Shown here piece after piece: positions 1 through 11,431 of a DNA stretch of 64,000 nt. The notes under the pieces were generated by a model that saw only the letters and a program-made list of their open reading frames with translations, made no database searches and had not been told where the DNA came from. How positions within the stretch are numbered: position 1 is the stretch's first letter; every line of letters begins with the position of its first letter. The position numbers and the translations under genes were made by a program. Source of the stretch: Drosophila miranda (lineage: Eukaryota; Arthropoda; Insecta; Diptera; Drosophilidae); NCBI RefSeq assembly GCF_003369915.1, contig NC_046674.1, positions 3,410,001 through 3,474,000 on the forward strand, in the 5' to 3' direction.

Positions 1-209
1 AAAGTCCATCAACTGAGGGAGTGATAGATTACCATATGTTGTTTCCTCCATCCATCCAACTTCGAGGCGGTAATCCGAGATGTGAACCGTCAGCAATTAT
101 ATTGCCCTGATTGACGCGAACACCCAGGCACTCGTTTAACTCTACCCTTTGAGGGCTGCCCAGACCCTAGACTTCAGACCCCACCCTAGTCCCCGACAGC
201 TCCACTCAC
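1..209 (-). other. bin: biniou intron 3 (partial)
   Basis: Begins on the minus strand with the donor GTGAGT at 209-204 after bin exon 3. The reading frame hits a stop at 142-144, and the protein read past the donor ([10 protein letters not shown]) does not look like biniou, so this is intron. The acceptor lies outside the window. Nothing else is recognisable. Confidence 0.75.
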
Positions 210-2985
210 CGTTATCCAAGCGATTGACACTTGTTGCATAGGAATAGCCCGCAGCCACGAGACTGGCGGCTGGCGCATAATCACTTTGAAGCGCCGGCAC
301 CACAGATCCAGCTGGAGAGGAGCCTGGGCCGGAGCCCATACCCAGGGCAGGGTGGGCCATCGGCGGGGTGGAAGATCCATTCAAATTATTGCCTCCTGTC
401 AAGCAAGAGATGTTTGAGTACTGGGGCAGACTGCCAATGCCGACACCCGGGGATCTACTGTGAGCGGCATGAACATTCCAGGCATCCCCGAAACCCTGAG
501 CGCCAGCCGGAGAGACGCCACTCGGTCCAGGACTGTAGTCATAGCTGGCATAAGCAGGAGAGGCATAGAAGTTGGCATTGTCCTGAAGGAGATTCGAGAA
601 AGAGAAAGAGAGAGAGCGAGAGCTTAGTTGAAGAGAATCTACATAGACGAAGTGCTTGACAGTAATCACCATTCCCGCATCTCCATAACTGCCAGCGTAA
701 AAGCCATTCGCAAGACCTGCATGCGACTTGACCTTGATCTTAGAGCGATATCCACGCGGACGACGCCTCAAGCTTCCCTCATCCTCGAACAAGTGCGCCG
801 AGTTTTCGTCGATTGTCCAGTAGTTGCCTTTGCCTGGCTTTCCAACACCCATGCCCTTGGGCAGTTTCTTGAAGCACTCGTTCAGGCTGAGATTATGACG
901 CACCGAGTTCTTCCATCCGACATATGGCCCGTTGAAGAACTCGTAGCTGCCGAAAGACAAAAGTTGATAATCGGGCGTTTATTTATTTGGCTGTGCTGGC
1001 GAAAACCCAATTAAAAATTCTGATTTCGTTAGGGGACCCTGGAGAGTGGACCCTTGGACACATGGACCCTTGGACCCCTGGAGCACTGCAAACACCCGGC
1101 AACAGAAACAATCAGACGATGTCAGCTTAAAAGCCTCTCACGCATGTCGTCGTCTCCTCCCCCTTCCCGTGCCGGCAGTCGGACAAAGCTCAAGTGGATT
1201 TCCGTCTCGTCGCCGAAATGGCAATCGAAATCAAAATCCAAACACGCCGCCAGAAATACGAGATACTCGTATCTGAAGGATGCGCATTGGAGCTATGAGG
1301 GGAAAGCGGAGAATTGGGGCTTGGGAAGGGAATCGGCTGACTAAATAAAATCGGTTGCAAATAAATAAACCTCGCGGGGATCCGAGTTCCCAGTGTCGAT
1401 ATCGCCAATAGTCCCCATCTTTCTACATACATGTCTCCGTGTGCCGGCGCGTGTTATTCGAGAGCTTGAGAAAGCAGTGACCGGCCGTTGTGGTATTTGT
1501 TACTTGGAAAAGTCATTTGAAGAGAAATATAAAAGTATGTTATGTTACTTTCCCGCTTGGTCATTACTATAGCTCCTAAGAAATCTAAATATCATTTTCG
1601 GAACTTATCGCATAGAAAGCCGCACTTCTAGAGACCTCCATATTTATTGTGTATCATGTGAGTCCTTGGTTATATTTTGTCGCTTATCCCTCTCTGGTTG
1701 GATCTTCAAGTAAGACTGTCTTCCATCCGTTCGAAACACCAATAGATACTAATTGAACGATCTTTAAGATACAGCATGAACAAATAACTATAGTGCTAGT
1801 GGCTTCTCTGTTCTAATGCCTATCGAATGGCAAGAATCGAATAAATATCGAATTCCCCTACTCCTAATCCCGACCCCCAATAGCTTACCTCTTCTGCAAA
1901 TACCCATAAATCTCCGAGAGTGTGAGCTTTCCTGAGGGCGACTCCTTGATGGCATGTCCAATCATATTGATGTAACTCATAGCGGGTTTTTCCGGGCGCC
2001 GAGTTCCGGACTTTTTAGTTGTATCTGGACTGGTAATATCTTGGGCTTTCAAACCACCCGACTTGCCCTGGGAGCTCTGACTGGAGGCTGGTGCTGGTGG
2101 CAAAGAGTCAGAGCCATTGAGGGACTTGGCAGGCGAGGAGCTGGCGCTGGAGTAATTCAGAACGGACATTCCATGGGCATTGGTGATGACCTGCGTGGGC
2201 GAGGCAGAGATTCGTGGCATATATGGGGTGGGGGGTGAGTGCTGCTCGTGATGCTCATGATGCTCATGATGCTCGTGATGCTCATGATGCTCATGATGCT
2301 CATGGTGCTCATGGTGCTGCTGATGCTGCTGCGGATGGTGATGCTGCAACTGGTGGATGGTGGATGGTGGTGGATCCACCTCGTGGCTGGTCAGCAGCTG
2401 GTAATCATTAGCACTGAGGATTGTATTGTTCGAGCAGTACTTAATGGTCGATGTGTACTGGTGGTTCATCGGCTGCAGTTGCATCTGCATCGGTGGTGCC
2501 TTCACCGACGAGGAGCTCACGTACTGCATGTCCTGATCCGTGGGCGTCTTCGAGCTGGAATTCGGCGACATGGAGCCCGCCGAATGGGATTGGGCCGTCA
2601 TCAGAGCGCCGTATGGTGGAATGGGACTCGACGAAGCCGGCGGCGTTCCCATGCTATGCAGAGCATTCAGGGTGTAGTGCTGTGAGGTGGGCGTGGCCAT
2701 GCCACTGGCATCCATATAGCACTTGCGATCCATGTACTCGATATTGGGCTTCTCATCGATCATATCAGTGGGCGACTCTCCACCCCCGCCCATTCCAGTC
2801 TGATAGCCCCCGCCGGGAGGGAGCAGATTGCCCGTGCGATACAGATGCACGGAATGGCTGGCAGGATGCGAATGATGCGGATGTGGGTGGGTGAATGGAT
2901 GCGGATGGTAGTAGGAACCCCCCAGTTGGTCCACACTCATGGCCGAGCGGCCATTCAGATCAGAAACTTCTTCACTTTTTATCAT
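210..2985 (-). CDS. bin: biniou (FoxF-class forkhead transcription factor), 3'-truncated by window edge
   Basis: Forkhead-domain transcription factor of the FoxF class; in Drosophila biniou specifies visceral mesoderm. Coding exons on the minus strand are 2985-1889, 946-670 and 582-210, with GT-AG junctions in consistent phase; the final exon lies left of base 1. Exon 1 encodes a low-complexity N-terminus (His-rich, Ser/Pro-rich, an HHE repeat) and the start of the forkhead domain ([17 protein letters not shown]). The first intron cuts the domain. Exon 2 supplies the recognition helix and wing ([29 protein letters not shown]). Exon 3 is Gly/Ser/Ala/Tyr-rich and ends at a GTGAGT donor after LDNG. 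The start ATG at 2985 is followed by [12 protein letters not shown]. The match to biniou rests on memory of the family, especially the sequence after the forkhead domain (GYRSKIKVK), and is strong. Intron 2 is 87 bases and open in frame, so a retained-intron isoform is possible. Confidence 0.93.
947..1888 (-). other. bin: biniou intron 1, inside the forkhead domain
   Basis: A 942-bp intron with donor GTAAGC (1888-1883) and an acceptor ending CGGCAG (minus strand) before CTACGAG. It separates the first helix region (SEIYGYLQK) from [12 protein letters not shown]; the junction codon is AG+C, giving Ser. It contains a short repeat of 'ggaccct/tggaccc' near 1034-1085 and no coding ORF I can support. 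Confidence 0.8.
2240..2335 (-). repeat. bin: Coding trinucleotide-type repeat (HHE/HEHH tract) in bin
   Basis: Nine-base units of the form ATGCTCATG (plus strand) encode about seven to eight tandem HHE tripeptides in bin exon 1, flanked by a HxxQQHQQHH stretch. A mix of synonymous variants (CTCATG/CTCGTG) shows it has been evolving for some time. Confidence 0.85.
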
Positions 2986-3230
2986 TTTTCACTTTTTAAA
3001 AAAATTTCGTTCCAATACTTCTTTTTGATCCTACGTACTCCTTCCGAGATCTCCTTGTTTTCTATGTTTCACTTTGCTCTACCGATCCTTGTGTGTTCCG
3101 TTACAAGTACCGTTCGCTTTGGCTGTTTTCGATCAAGTGAATGCGAGAATGCATCCATCTGCTGGCGCTCCCTCCTGGCTGGACGCCACTTGAACGGAAT
3201 TCTTTTTTTAGTTACGCAAAACGTTCGCAT
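2986..3230 (-). promoter_or_regulatory. bin: Probable biniou 5'UTR and proximal promoter
   Basis: Non-coding sequence immediately upstream of the bin ATG. I see no clear TATA box; the stretch is T-rich on the plus strand. It is assigned to the 5'UTR and promoter by position only. Confidence 0.4.
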
Positions 3231-3285
3231 CGCTCTCTCATAGGTCTCTCTCGCTCTCGCTCTCTCTATCTCTTTTTCTGTATGG
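3231..3285. promoter_or_regulatory. GAGA/CTCT tract upstream of bin
   Basis: Dense CTCTC repeats (GAGAG on the minus strand), matching the GAGA-factor (Trl) binding consensus, 250-300 bases upstream of the bin start codon. GAGA tracts are common in fly developmental promoters. The function here is inferred from motif and position. Confidence 0.5.
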
Positions 3286-3906
3286 CTGTGTAGGTTTCTT
3301 TTGCTCTCTGGCTGGCAATTGGTTCGTTCCGTTCAATTGATCGGAATGGAATTTTTAATGCTGGCAACTGCCAACTTTCGTCATTGGAGATCGGCAAGGG
3401 TGTATGCTATGTAAGGTATCTGAACACTTTAATAGAAATCCATGTTATTGTCCAAGGTATCTAATTGGATCTTCAAAAGGAAAATAAAGTACATGCTCTG
3501 ATATTTCTTGTTCTAAATGGAAACCTCTCATTCCTCATTTCTTATTCATTGCCGATCAAATACCTTGGTTTTCTACTCCCGCTGTGAGCGTCTGAGCAGT
3601 CAACAGTTAATAAATACATAGTCGGGAAAAACCCAGAGATCCGATCCCCAAAATATTGAAACCAAAAATAAATTGGTCTACGGATTTCGAGGAAAAGGAA
3701 GCCGCAGTGGCTGGTGGCTAGTGGCAGCATTCGAAACGAGCTGTTAATTGATTTAGTCGTTCTCTGTTCTGTTCTCTGTACGGCCTGATCACGGGACGTA
3801 CAGCAGCAGCACCCCTCTCCTCTCCCTTCCCTGCCGTGAGTGCCGCCATTGCTGTCAGCACTACGCCGACGCGACCGTGAGATGGCGACGTTCTGCCTCT
3901 TGGAAA

Positions 3907-3957
3907 GCGAGAACGAGAGAGAGAGAGAAATAGAGAGCGAGAGCGAAAGAGAGAGCC
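3907..3957. promoter_or_regulatory. Second GAGA tract upstream of bin
   Basis: About 50 bases of almost pure GAGA/GCGAGA on the plus strand. It could be GAGA-factor sites or a simple repeat. Confidence 0.4.
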
Positions 3958-6900
3958 AGCGCATGAGGCAACGAAACGTTTCAATTCCCCCAAAAACCCC
4001 AAAGAGATACAGCGAGCGAGCACACGGGGCGGCACACGCACAAAGATACAGATACATTTTGTGGCCGCTGGCGGCGGGAGACACCAGAGGAGGCGGAGTT
4101 TTGTTTATATTTCACGAAATTCTATTTGTCAGATTGGGAAAATCGGAAGGGGGGAAAATCGGTATGGAAAATTCATGCCGTTTTATTTTCTGGCCGTCTG
4201 AAAGATATTTTAATTTCCTTGGATTTTTGGCAAATACTCGCTTCTCAAGCCACTCGCAATTTTCCACGAATTTCCGAAAGCAATTGCCGAGTTTACCCAG
4301 TTCTTTAGTGGTTCCATTGGAGCGCAAAGATACTTTTCACTTTTGGCCATTTTTCTTACGGCTTCTGCGTTTTTGGCGGCCATAAATTAATTTTACTTTT
4401 GATTATTATTACTTCTACCTATTGTTGGCTTTTCTTTTCTCTTTTTTTTTTTCTGTTTGCGTTTCAGGAATTTATCGTCGGGTGAGGAATAAATTAAACA
4501 GTCCCCAATAGATCATGGACCCTGAACTGATGCAAGAAAATTATTAATTGCATTGGATCCCCAGAAAACACGGAGGATCAATGACTACGAATTATCGAAA
4601 TTATGGGTATATTCTGGCATATACATAGTTCCAAGAAAGGTGTTAACTATGTATATATATGGTAAATGTAGCATGATGATAAATTAAGCAATAAGTCAAT
4701 CGAGAAATTTATTCAAATGTGTCTTTAGAAGTTTAGGTGTAAGTTTGTTAGATTCTACATCCAAAGCTTCCTAGTCTCTATCCTTCTGATCAGCACTTTG
4801 ATGATTCAGTCGGGCAGTAATTTGGTCAAAAATATGTTTATAAATCGCTGAATATCTGCCGGACACGGCATCCCTGTCAGGTTTTATTTTTGCATTTCCC
4901 GGTACGACATCTTGTCTTTATAGGAGGTTATTTATAGCCATCAAGCTATAAGGCGTTCGTTCAGCCAATGCACTGGCCAAGCGACCACACATCGCGCTCC
5001 ATGTGCGTCACCCATAACTGGGTCAACAGTTCCGTTCGGCCAACAGATTACGATCAAGTAGCCATCTTCGAATCGATCCGCATATCACATCAGTGCGATC
5101 CAGGTCCTAGAGTCGTCCCAGAGTGAGCTCCGCTCCTCTTCAATGGAATAGCCATTGCCCCTGCTGTAGCCACCGAAACAGTCATAGTAAACATAGACCA
5201 AGGGAATTCCCAAACAAAAGCTGTCATCATTCCACATTGTTGTTCCGTTTTTCAAGTTCAGATAATCATAATAAAGCGATAAGTCTGCATAGATCGTTCG
5301 ATGGTACGGTATGGTATGGTATGGTATGGCTTCTGTTTTGCTTTTAATTTTTAATGTTAATGTTATTAAATGGCCGAAAATTGTTTACTACTATGCGATG
5401 TTTGTAAACAAAATTGTGTATACGACGGGTTGCCATTGCCGTCGCCTTCTCTAAAGAATACTACAATCCAATATTATACCATACACCATATCCAATCGCA
5501 TCCCATTGATGACCCTAATCTCTCTCTCTCTCTCTCTCTCTGTATCTTTATCCATCTCTCTCCGCTCCAGTTTGCATCTCTCTGGCATTGTATAAACTGT
5601 AGTTTTAATAAACATTGAACAATTAAACGCTTTACTCTAAACACACAATCTCATAGAACCAACACCATGACCATCTTTTTGTATATAGTGGAAGAAGGAG
5701 CAGCATTTGGAATTGTTTTTGCACACTGACCTACAACAACTGGTAAAAGCAAACAATTGCATCTAAACGGAGCCCTCGTTCCTCTGCCATCCCGATTCTC
5801 GATCTGCCACGCCCACTAATTATTAAACAGTTTTTACGCCTCAAAAAGTCCAGAGCAAAGATCAGTTTAGTGGAAGAGGGAGAGGGAGAGGGAGAGGGAG
5901 AGAGAGAGAGTGAGAGAAAGAGATGGTATGTACATACATTTGGAAAAACAGGGATACATTTGAAGGGAATATTGAAATTTGATTTTATACAATTTCCAAA
6001 CTTTGGATGAATATTCTTGTTTAATATTTATTTATTCTATATCTACTCAATATATGTAAACATATGTCTTCATATTTATATATTCAATCAATAATTAACA
6101 CTATTTTTCTTTGTGTATCGCAACAAGAATTTCAAAATATTTACACAAGAGTTGCTGCCCCGAAAATTATGCCGTCTAGTTAAACTTTCCCCCCTGACCA
6201 TAGAGCGCTTGCCACTGGCTGACCAACATTTTGTTTAAATATTTAGATATTCGTCTGTGCAATTTGTTGCTTAGATCTCACTCAAAATGATTCCAATCTC
6301 CGATAGCATCAAATGATTTGCTCTCTCTCTGTCTCTGTCTCTGTCTCAGAGTTTTGATTACGATCACGTGTTGGTTGGTCGAAAAAAAAAAACACAAAAT
6401 GAAATACACAAACAGAATATTATTTTCTTTCCTTTTTTTTTAACTATAAACCTCTTAAGTTGTTATTGTTGTTTCCCACGACTTTGTTTGTCTGTTTTTG
6501 TAAATATTTATGCGATACCAACGCTTAATTCTCCATTAAACGGGAGCTGTTCTGTGTTTTGAGTGGTTCGCGGATACCGTTTGGTTGGTTGGATCGGTGT
6601 GGTTGAGTTGACAAACTTTTGTGGATTGGATGTTATGGATTGATTGGTGTAAAGTTTTTAGTGGTAAACAGGGTACGGATAGATACGGAAGTCTATCCCC
6701 ATTTATATTTGTGATATATATTTCCTTTTATATATATATATTTTCAATTACTTAATTCAAAAGAAATCAAAGAAAATAATAATCAAATAAAATATACATA
6801 TACAAGATTGTACAATGGAAAATGTTTTAAGCATTAAAACGCCTTGAAAAACAATTACCCGTCTATCAAAAACTATATTCAATACCAAGTTTTATCATTA

Positions 6901-8956
6901 AAGCCAGATTCCTCTCATTCTTTTGGCCTTACTTCTACCAGACCCCTTGGATTTTCAATCTTTGCCTCCTGTTGTGACCCAACGATTACCACACTTTGGC
7001 ACTTCTCTGGGGGCCCATAAACACCTTTGCCGCTGTGATATGTCCATGTGTTCGTATGTGTGGAGCTCTATGTGTATCCAAGATGGCCGACGCCTTGCGC
7101 AAGATGGCCAAGAATTTGCCGTTTTGTCGATGCCATTGCCAAACTATGCAAACTATGGCAGCTATCGTAAAAGTTCAAATCCCACTACCTTCTCTTCCTC
7201 TCCAGCTATACCCCCACTTCCCTTCTGTATGCCCTCCCTCGTCTGGCGCTTTACGCCTTTCAGCTGTCGAAGCGGTCGCAATAAAACTGAAGAATTTATA
7301 GACTTGCGATCCATTTTGGTGCGCAATAATGGCGCCAAATGTACAAAAATTGAGAAAATAACAACAACAAAAAAGCGAGAAAAGCCAAGATAAATCTAAA
7401 GAAGAAAAGAGAGAGAAATATAGAAAAAGAGAGAGAGAGATCTACAAAAAAAAAGTATGCAACTTTGTATAGGAAGCAGTGTTTTTGGGGGAGCACAAGC
7501 ACTCTCAATCGATCGGCAAACGGCAATCGACAATCCGATCCTCACACAAAAGCCATTTCCACTTTGGGGTCCGGTTTTTCTCTTGTTTAGATTTTAGTTT
7601 AATAGCCGGTACTTAAGAATGCGTTGACGTTGACTCACTCCCAACAAATCCGTGCTGATCGGATCGGAAGGGACCGCGACACAGGAAACAGATACAGATA
7701 CAGATACAGATTGTACATAGAACATCTGATGCGATATACGATGAAAATGGGGGAATTTACTTGCTTCTCATCGATTCCGCAACGTTAGCAGTAATTAATC
7801 TTTTGGTTTAAGCGCTCTCTGGCCAAATTGGAAGGAAGCAGCCCCCATTGCTGATTATGTGAAAAGTGCCCAACGTTCGCCCGATCCGAACTTCGATCTT
7901 CCAGTATTCCTTCGATCGCATCCATTGGATTGGTTGGCATCTGTTTCGTTTCATTTGACGCTCATTGTCGTCATTGGTTCTGTGTGCTTCTCCCTGTCGT
8001 TCGCTTTTCTCTTTGTTCTTATTCCTGGCCTTTTGTAGCTCCCCCCTCTCCTTTTCCCGTATTGTGGGGGTATTTTTTATGGGTCTTGGTCTCTGGCCTT
8101 CGAGGGCAGCGCACCTGTGAGGCCTAAAAATATCCGTTGATCCGAGTTGAGGGTGAAATATGCCCCAGCCAGCATTGAAATGTCATGATGATTGGTGGAA
8201 CTGATTCTAAAAACTTGACAGTTGAATGCTGAAACTTTGGGTTATAAAGATATTTCGCTGATCACAGTGGAATTCTGCGATCAGAATATCAATGAAAGTT
8301 ATCTTCAAACTACATTTATGTAGGAATAGTCTCCAAACCAGATCGATGCCTGTCAAAGATTCCTTTTTATAAATGAGTATTGCTTTCAGGCACCTTGAAC
8401 CCTCATGAACAACAAGATCACATACGAGTATATGTTTGTACATACATATGTAGGTCTCTCCCCTGACAGCTAATCATCACGCGATCATTAGTGAAAAGAA
8501 AAACAAGATCGGTTACCCAGACCACATATGTATCATGTTCGAGTGGATGTTTCATCGTCAACGGGAGGGGAAAGGAGAAAAAATCAAATAAATTTAAATT
8601 TCTCTATGGTTTAATCGACGGCGACATCCTGACGCAGCAGTCGCCTAATTATCCACACCATAAATTGACGACGAACCAATTGACGACAAATATTTTGACA
8701 TGGCGCCGCCTGGACGTTTCTCCCCCTCCTCTTGCAATGACTGGGACGGGGACATCATCACGGCTAATGTGTGGTCGGCACTTGAGAAGCAGTCGGTAGC
8801 CCGGACTCTAGGAAATATGTAACCGAAAACCCAAAACTGCAAACATAGCAACATTTTGAGAGGAAGGAAAACCCTCACACACATGTCTGTCAGTCGAATG
8901 TCAGTATAATTTAGAAACACACATCGTTGAGGCAACATATAAATCAAAATTCCAGT
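3958..8956. other. Intergenic region upstream of bin, no gene recognised
   Basis: AT-rich sequence with simple repeats: TATGG pentamers at 5304-5328, a (CT)n run at 5520-5541, GAGGGA units at 5873-5915 and a CTCTGT run at 6323-6350. A patch near 4980-5120 is less AT-rich than its surroundings but has no ORF I can defend. The position, 1-6 kb upstream of a developmental transcription factor, fits enhancer DNA; that is inference. Confidence 0.5.
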
Positions 8957-9301
8957 ATGAATCGCTTGACGAGCTCCACTTTCCTGAAGATGAGCGATGC
9001 CCTGATGTCCACCCGAAGGACCAAGTCCAAGAAGGGCAACCAGAAGGACTGTTGCCAGGACTCCAACCAGAAGAAGTCCTGCTGCCCGAAGCAGAAGGAC
9101 AGTTGCCCAAAGCAAGATTGTTGCCCCAAACAGGATTGTTGTCCGAAGCAAGATTGCTGCCAGGATCAGTGCAAGAAGGATTCCTGCCAGAATGACTGCT
9201 GCGAGGATTCCTGTCAAAAGCAGAATTGCTGCGATCAGGATCCGTGCAACAAAAAAGGAGGCAAGGGCGGCAAGGGCGGCAAGAAGGGCTGGTTTGGATA
9301 G
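8957..9301 (+). CDS. Small Cys/Lys-rich protein, tandem CCPKQD repeats (sperm-protein-like composition)
   Basis: 114-residue single-exon protein starting MNRLTSSTFLKMSDALMSTR. An in-frame ATG at 8927 would add ten residues. I prefer 8957 because it aligns with the start of the paralog at 11431: both have M-R-TS-F-K-SD--M---R-KS-K. After residue 30 the protein is built of Cys pairs and Lys/Gln/Asp, including three tandem CCPKQD units, and it ends in a KGGKGGKKGWFG tail. I do not recognise a named family. The composition resembles Cys-rich sperm structural proteins (mammalian SMCP, Drosophila Mst-type) or a metal-binding protein. The basic, Ser/Thr-containing N-terminus could be a mitochondrial targeting segment. 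Function is unknown; being a real gene is supported by the paralog. Confidence 0.7.
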   Translation: MNRLTSSTFLKMSDALMSTRRTKSKKGNQKDCCQDSNQKKSCCPKQKDSCPKQDCCPKQDCCPKQDCCQDQCKKDSCQNDCCEDSCQKQNCCDQDPCNKKGGKGGKGGKKGWFG

Positions 9302-11038
9302 AAATACCTGTACCTGAGCCCCAGAACAGAAGTACGATTCAATTACTTTTAGACAAAATAGAATAGCAATATAATACAAAAGAATAAAGAGATTTTAATA
9401 TAAATCCAAAACATCTGCATCTGTATCTGTATATAGTACTTAATCCCGCAAAATATTAGTGTAGAACATTTGCTAACCCACCAATCTTCAAAAGGATTTT
9501 TGATAACCCCATTTTTATGATTTCAAACGTTACACCAACAATATGAGGCCGCAGAATCGTAAAGGAAAATCAAATAATCTCATCAACTAAAATTAGCCGC
9601 TTCAATCTGTTTACATTGGGGAAGCAAGTAATAATTACCAAAAAAAAAAAAAAATCGAGAGTTTCTCATATAAGTATTACAACGATCAATCGCATTGGGA
9701 AATCCAAGGCAATAGAAAATCAGAAAATCAGGCGGTAGCAGAACAAATTTTCTATTCCATTCCCAACTCTTGGGCTGACAAGTGCGACGCGACCCGTGCC
9801 CGTGATGGAAGGGGAATTTTATTTTATCAGTTGTTTACATTAGGCCTAGGAGAAAAAACCAAAAATACAGATCTTACACGGCCAGAGCCATACGGCTGCA
9901 ACCTGCCCTGCGACGAAACGTAGGAGGGAGAGCCAGAGGCAACAGCAGCAGCAGCAGCAGGAAACAAAAGTCAGTGCCAGTGCAATTGAATTGCCATAAA
10001 ATCGGAGGAAGAGCAGGAGAAACGAGTGCAGGAGATGGGGTATATGGACCATCCAAGCATTCAAAAGCATCCTCTGACCCACCCACCTTCAAGCGGGAAA
10101 TTTATGGATTCCCCGGTGTCTGAACTTTTGTCGTGAATTTGGGAACCAGATGATCTCGCATTGAGAGCTGAGAAATCGCAGTAGTACGCGGGGGCTCTTT
10201 TAAGCACCTGCTAGATGATACAATGCAGTTTTTCCCCAGAATAATGCAACAATCATAATAATATTTTTCCCCAAATTAGGTTCTGTATTTCTCAATATTG
10301 TTCACTTTAAATTTTGATGATTCTCCGCTACGACTTGGGTACGGCCTATGGGTCCCTCATATGGTAGGTCGGCGGAGAGTTAGAGACATACATAGTACAT
10401 CGTAAACTGCCCATGGAAATTCACTTTTATCACTTGTCTATGTAGTGCCTCCTCCCTGCCGTTTTTGGGCTATTTTTGCTCTGATCTTAGTTGTTGCTTT
10501 ATGGCTTTATAATGTCTGCGCGCGTTCCGTTTTATGATCTTGCTGTAAAATTGGCCCCCGGCAACAATATGGTAATCCATTATTCGGCAGGGGGAATCGT
10601 TCCCTCTGCTAGAAAAAAGGAAAGAATAAACTCTACATCAAGAAAGATCATGTTATGCATTAACTATTTGATATTACCTTCTATCGTTTGGGTTCCTTTT
10701 CTTCAAACACCTCGGTATTTTCATCCTTCTGGAACCCCTTGCACTTTTTCCAGAGAGTGCTGAAGAGACCAATTCCATTCCCATTGGACACGCGATGCCT
10801 GAGGATCAGCAGAGTATTGTTGGATACCAATAGGAACATAGTGTTATATTCACAGGTAGAGCGCCAGAAAAAAACCAGTTCGAGGAGAATCGAGTTCTAG
10901 TGTTTGGGATACTGAAAATTTCGGCTTACTGATTTCGGAAATGTAATGGAAGTATGTGTTTCGATTGGCCCACTGAGATAAATTTGTTTCATTTCTCAGT
11001 TGTTTTTTTTTTTTTAGATTTTTTGAATTTTTTCCATT
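9302..11038. other. Intergenic region between the two convergent Cys/Lys-rich genes
   Basis: AT-rich, with AATAAA-type signals soon after the upstream gene (9383) and a poly-A run at 9640-9654. No ORF has convincing protein character. Confidence 0.5.
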
Positions 11039-11431
11039 TTACTTCTTGCCTTTCTTGCACTCTCCCGATCCTCCAGCTCCGCCCTTGCCCTTGCATTTGG
11101 GACCCGTGGGCTGTTTTGCTTTACAAATTGGGGAAGGGTTAAAAACCGATTATTATATGGGACTAAACTTACTTCTTCCGCATGGATCCGCCTTCTTTTT
11201 GCAGGGATCATCCTTCTTGCAGGAATCCTCCTTCTTCTTGCAGGGATCCTCCTTCTTTTTGCAGGGATCCTCTTTCTTCTTGCAAGGATCCTCCTTCTTC
11301 TTGCAAGGATCCTCTTTCTTCTTGCAGGGATCCTCTTTCTTTCCGCAAGAATCTTTCTTGTTGGATTTATAACGTTGAGCGGTCATGAAAACATCGCTGA
11401 ATTTTTTAAAAGTGGACGTGATGCGAAACAT
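11039..11431 (-). CDS. Small Lys/Cys-rich protein, tandem DPCKKKE repeats; paralog of the 8957 gene
   Basis: Two coding exons on the minus strand: 11431-11173 and 11118-11039, separated by a 54-bp intron (donor GTAAGT, acceptor ending GTAAAG, a weak AG). The spliced product is 112 residues. It begins MFRITSTFKKFSDVFMTAQR, aligning with the start of the protein at 8957. About seven tandem (D/E)PCKKKED heptads follow, then after the splice PTGPKCKGKG and a CKKGKK end. Without splicing the frame stops after SKFSPI; the spliced tail restores the same Gly/Lys-rich ending as the paralog, which supports the intron. Role unknown; a structural sperm-tail or mitochondrial-derivative protein is a guess from composition. 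Confidence 0.7.

Noticed and set aside
231-1014. Plus-strand ORFs over biniou
   Set aside because: They are antisense shadows of real bin exons; the minus-strand frames carry the forkhead domain.
3542-4385. ORFs of up to 180 codons around the GAGA tract
   Set aside because: They exist because simple GAGA/CTCT repeats lack stops (Ser-Leu or Arg-Glu runs), on both strands at once.
9061-9240. CRISPR-like array appearance
   Set aside because: The repeats are short codon-level repeats within an open reading frame in a fly genome; there are no spacers.
8645-9379. Minus-strand 244-codon ORF with hydrophobic repeats
   Set aside because: Antisense of the Cys-rich gene: Cys/Lys/Gln codons read backwards give Ala/Leu/Ile, a false membrane protein.
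11046-11388. Plus-strand repeat ORFs (SSFFLQG or DPPSSCK types)
   Set aside because: Other-frame readings of the DPCKKKE repeat gene, which has a paralog, a sensible splice and a matching tail on the minus strand.
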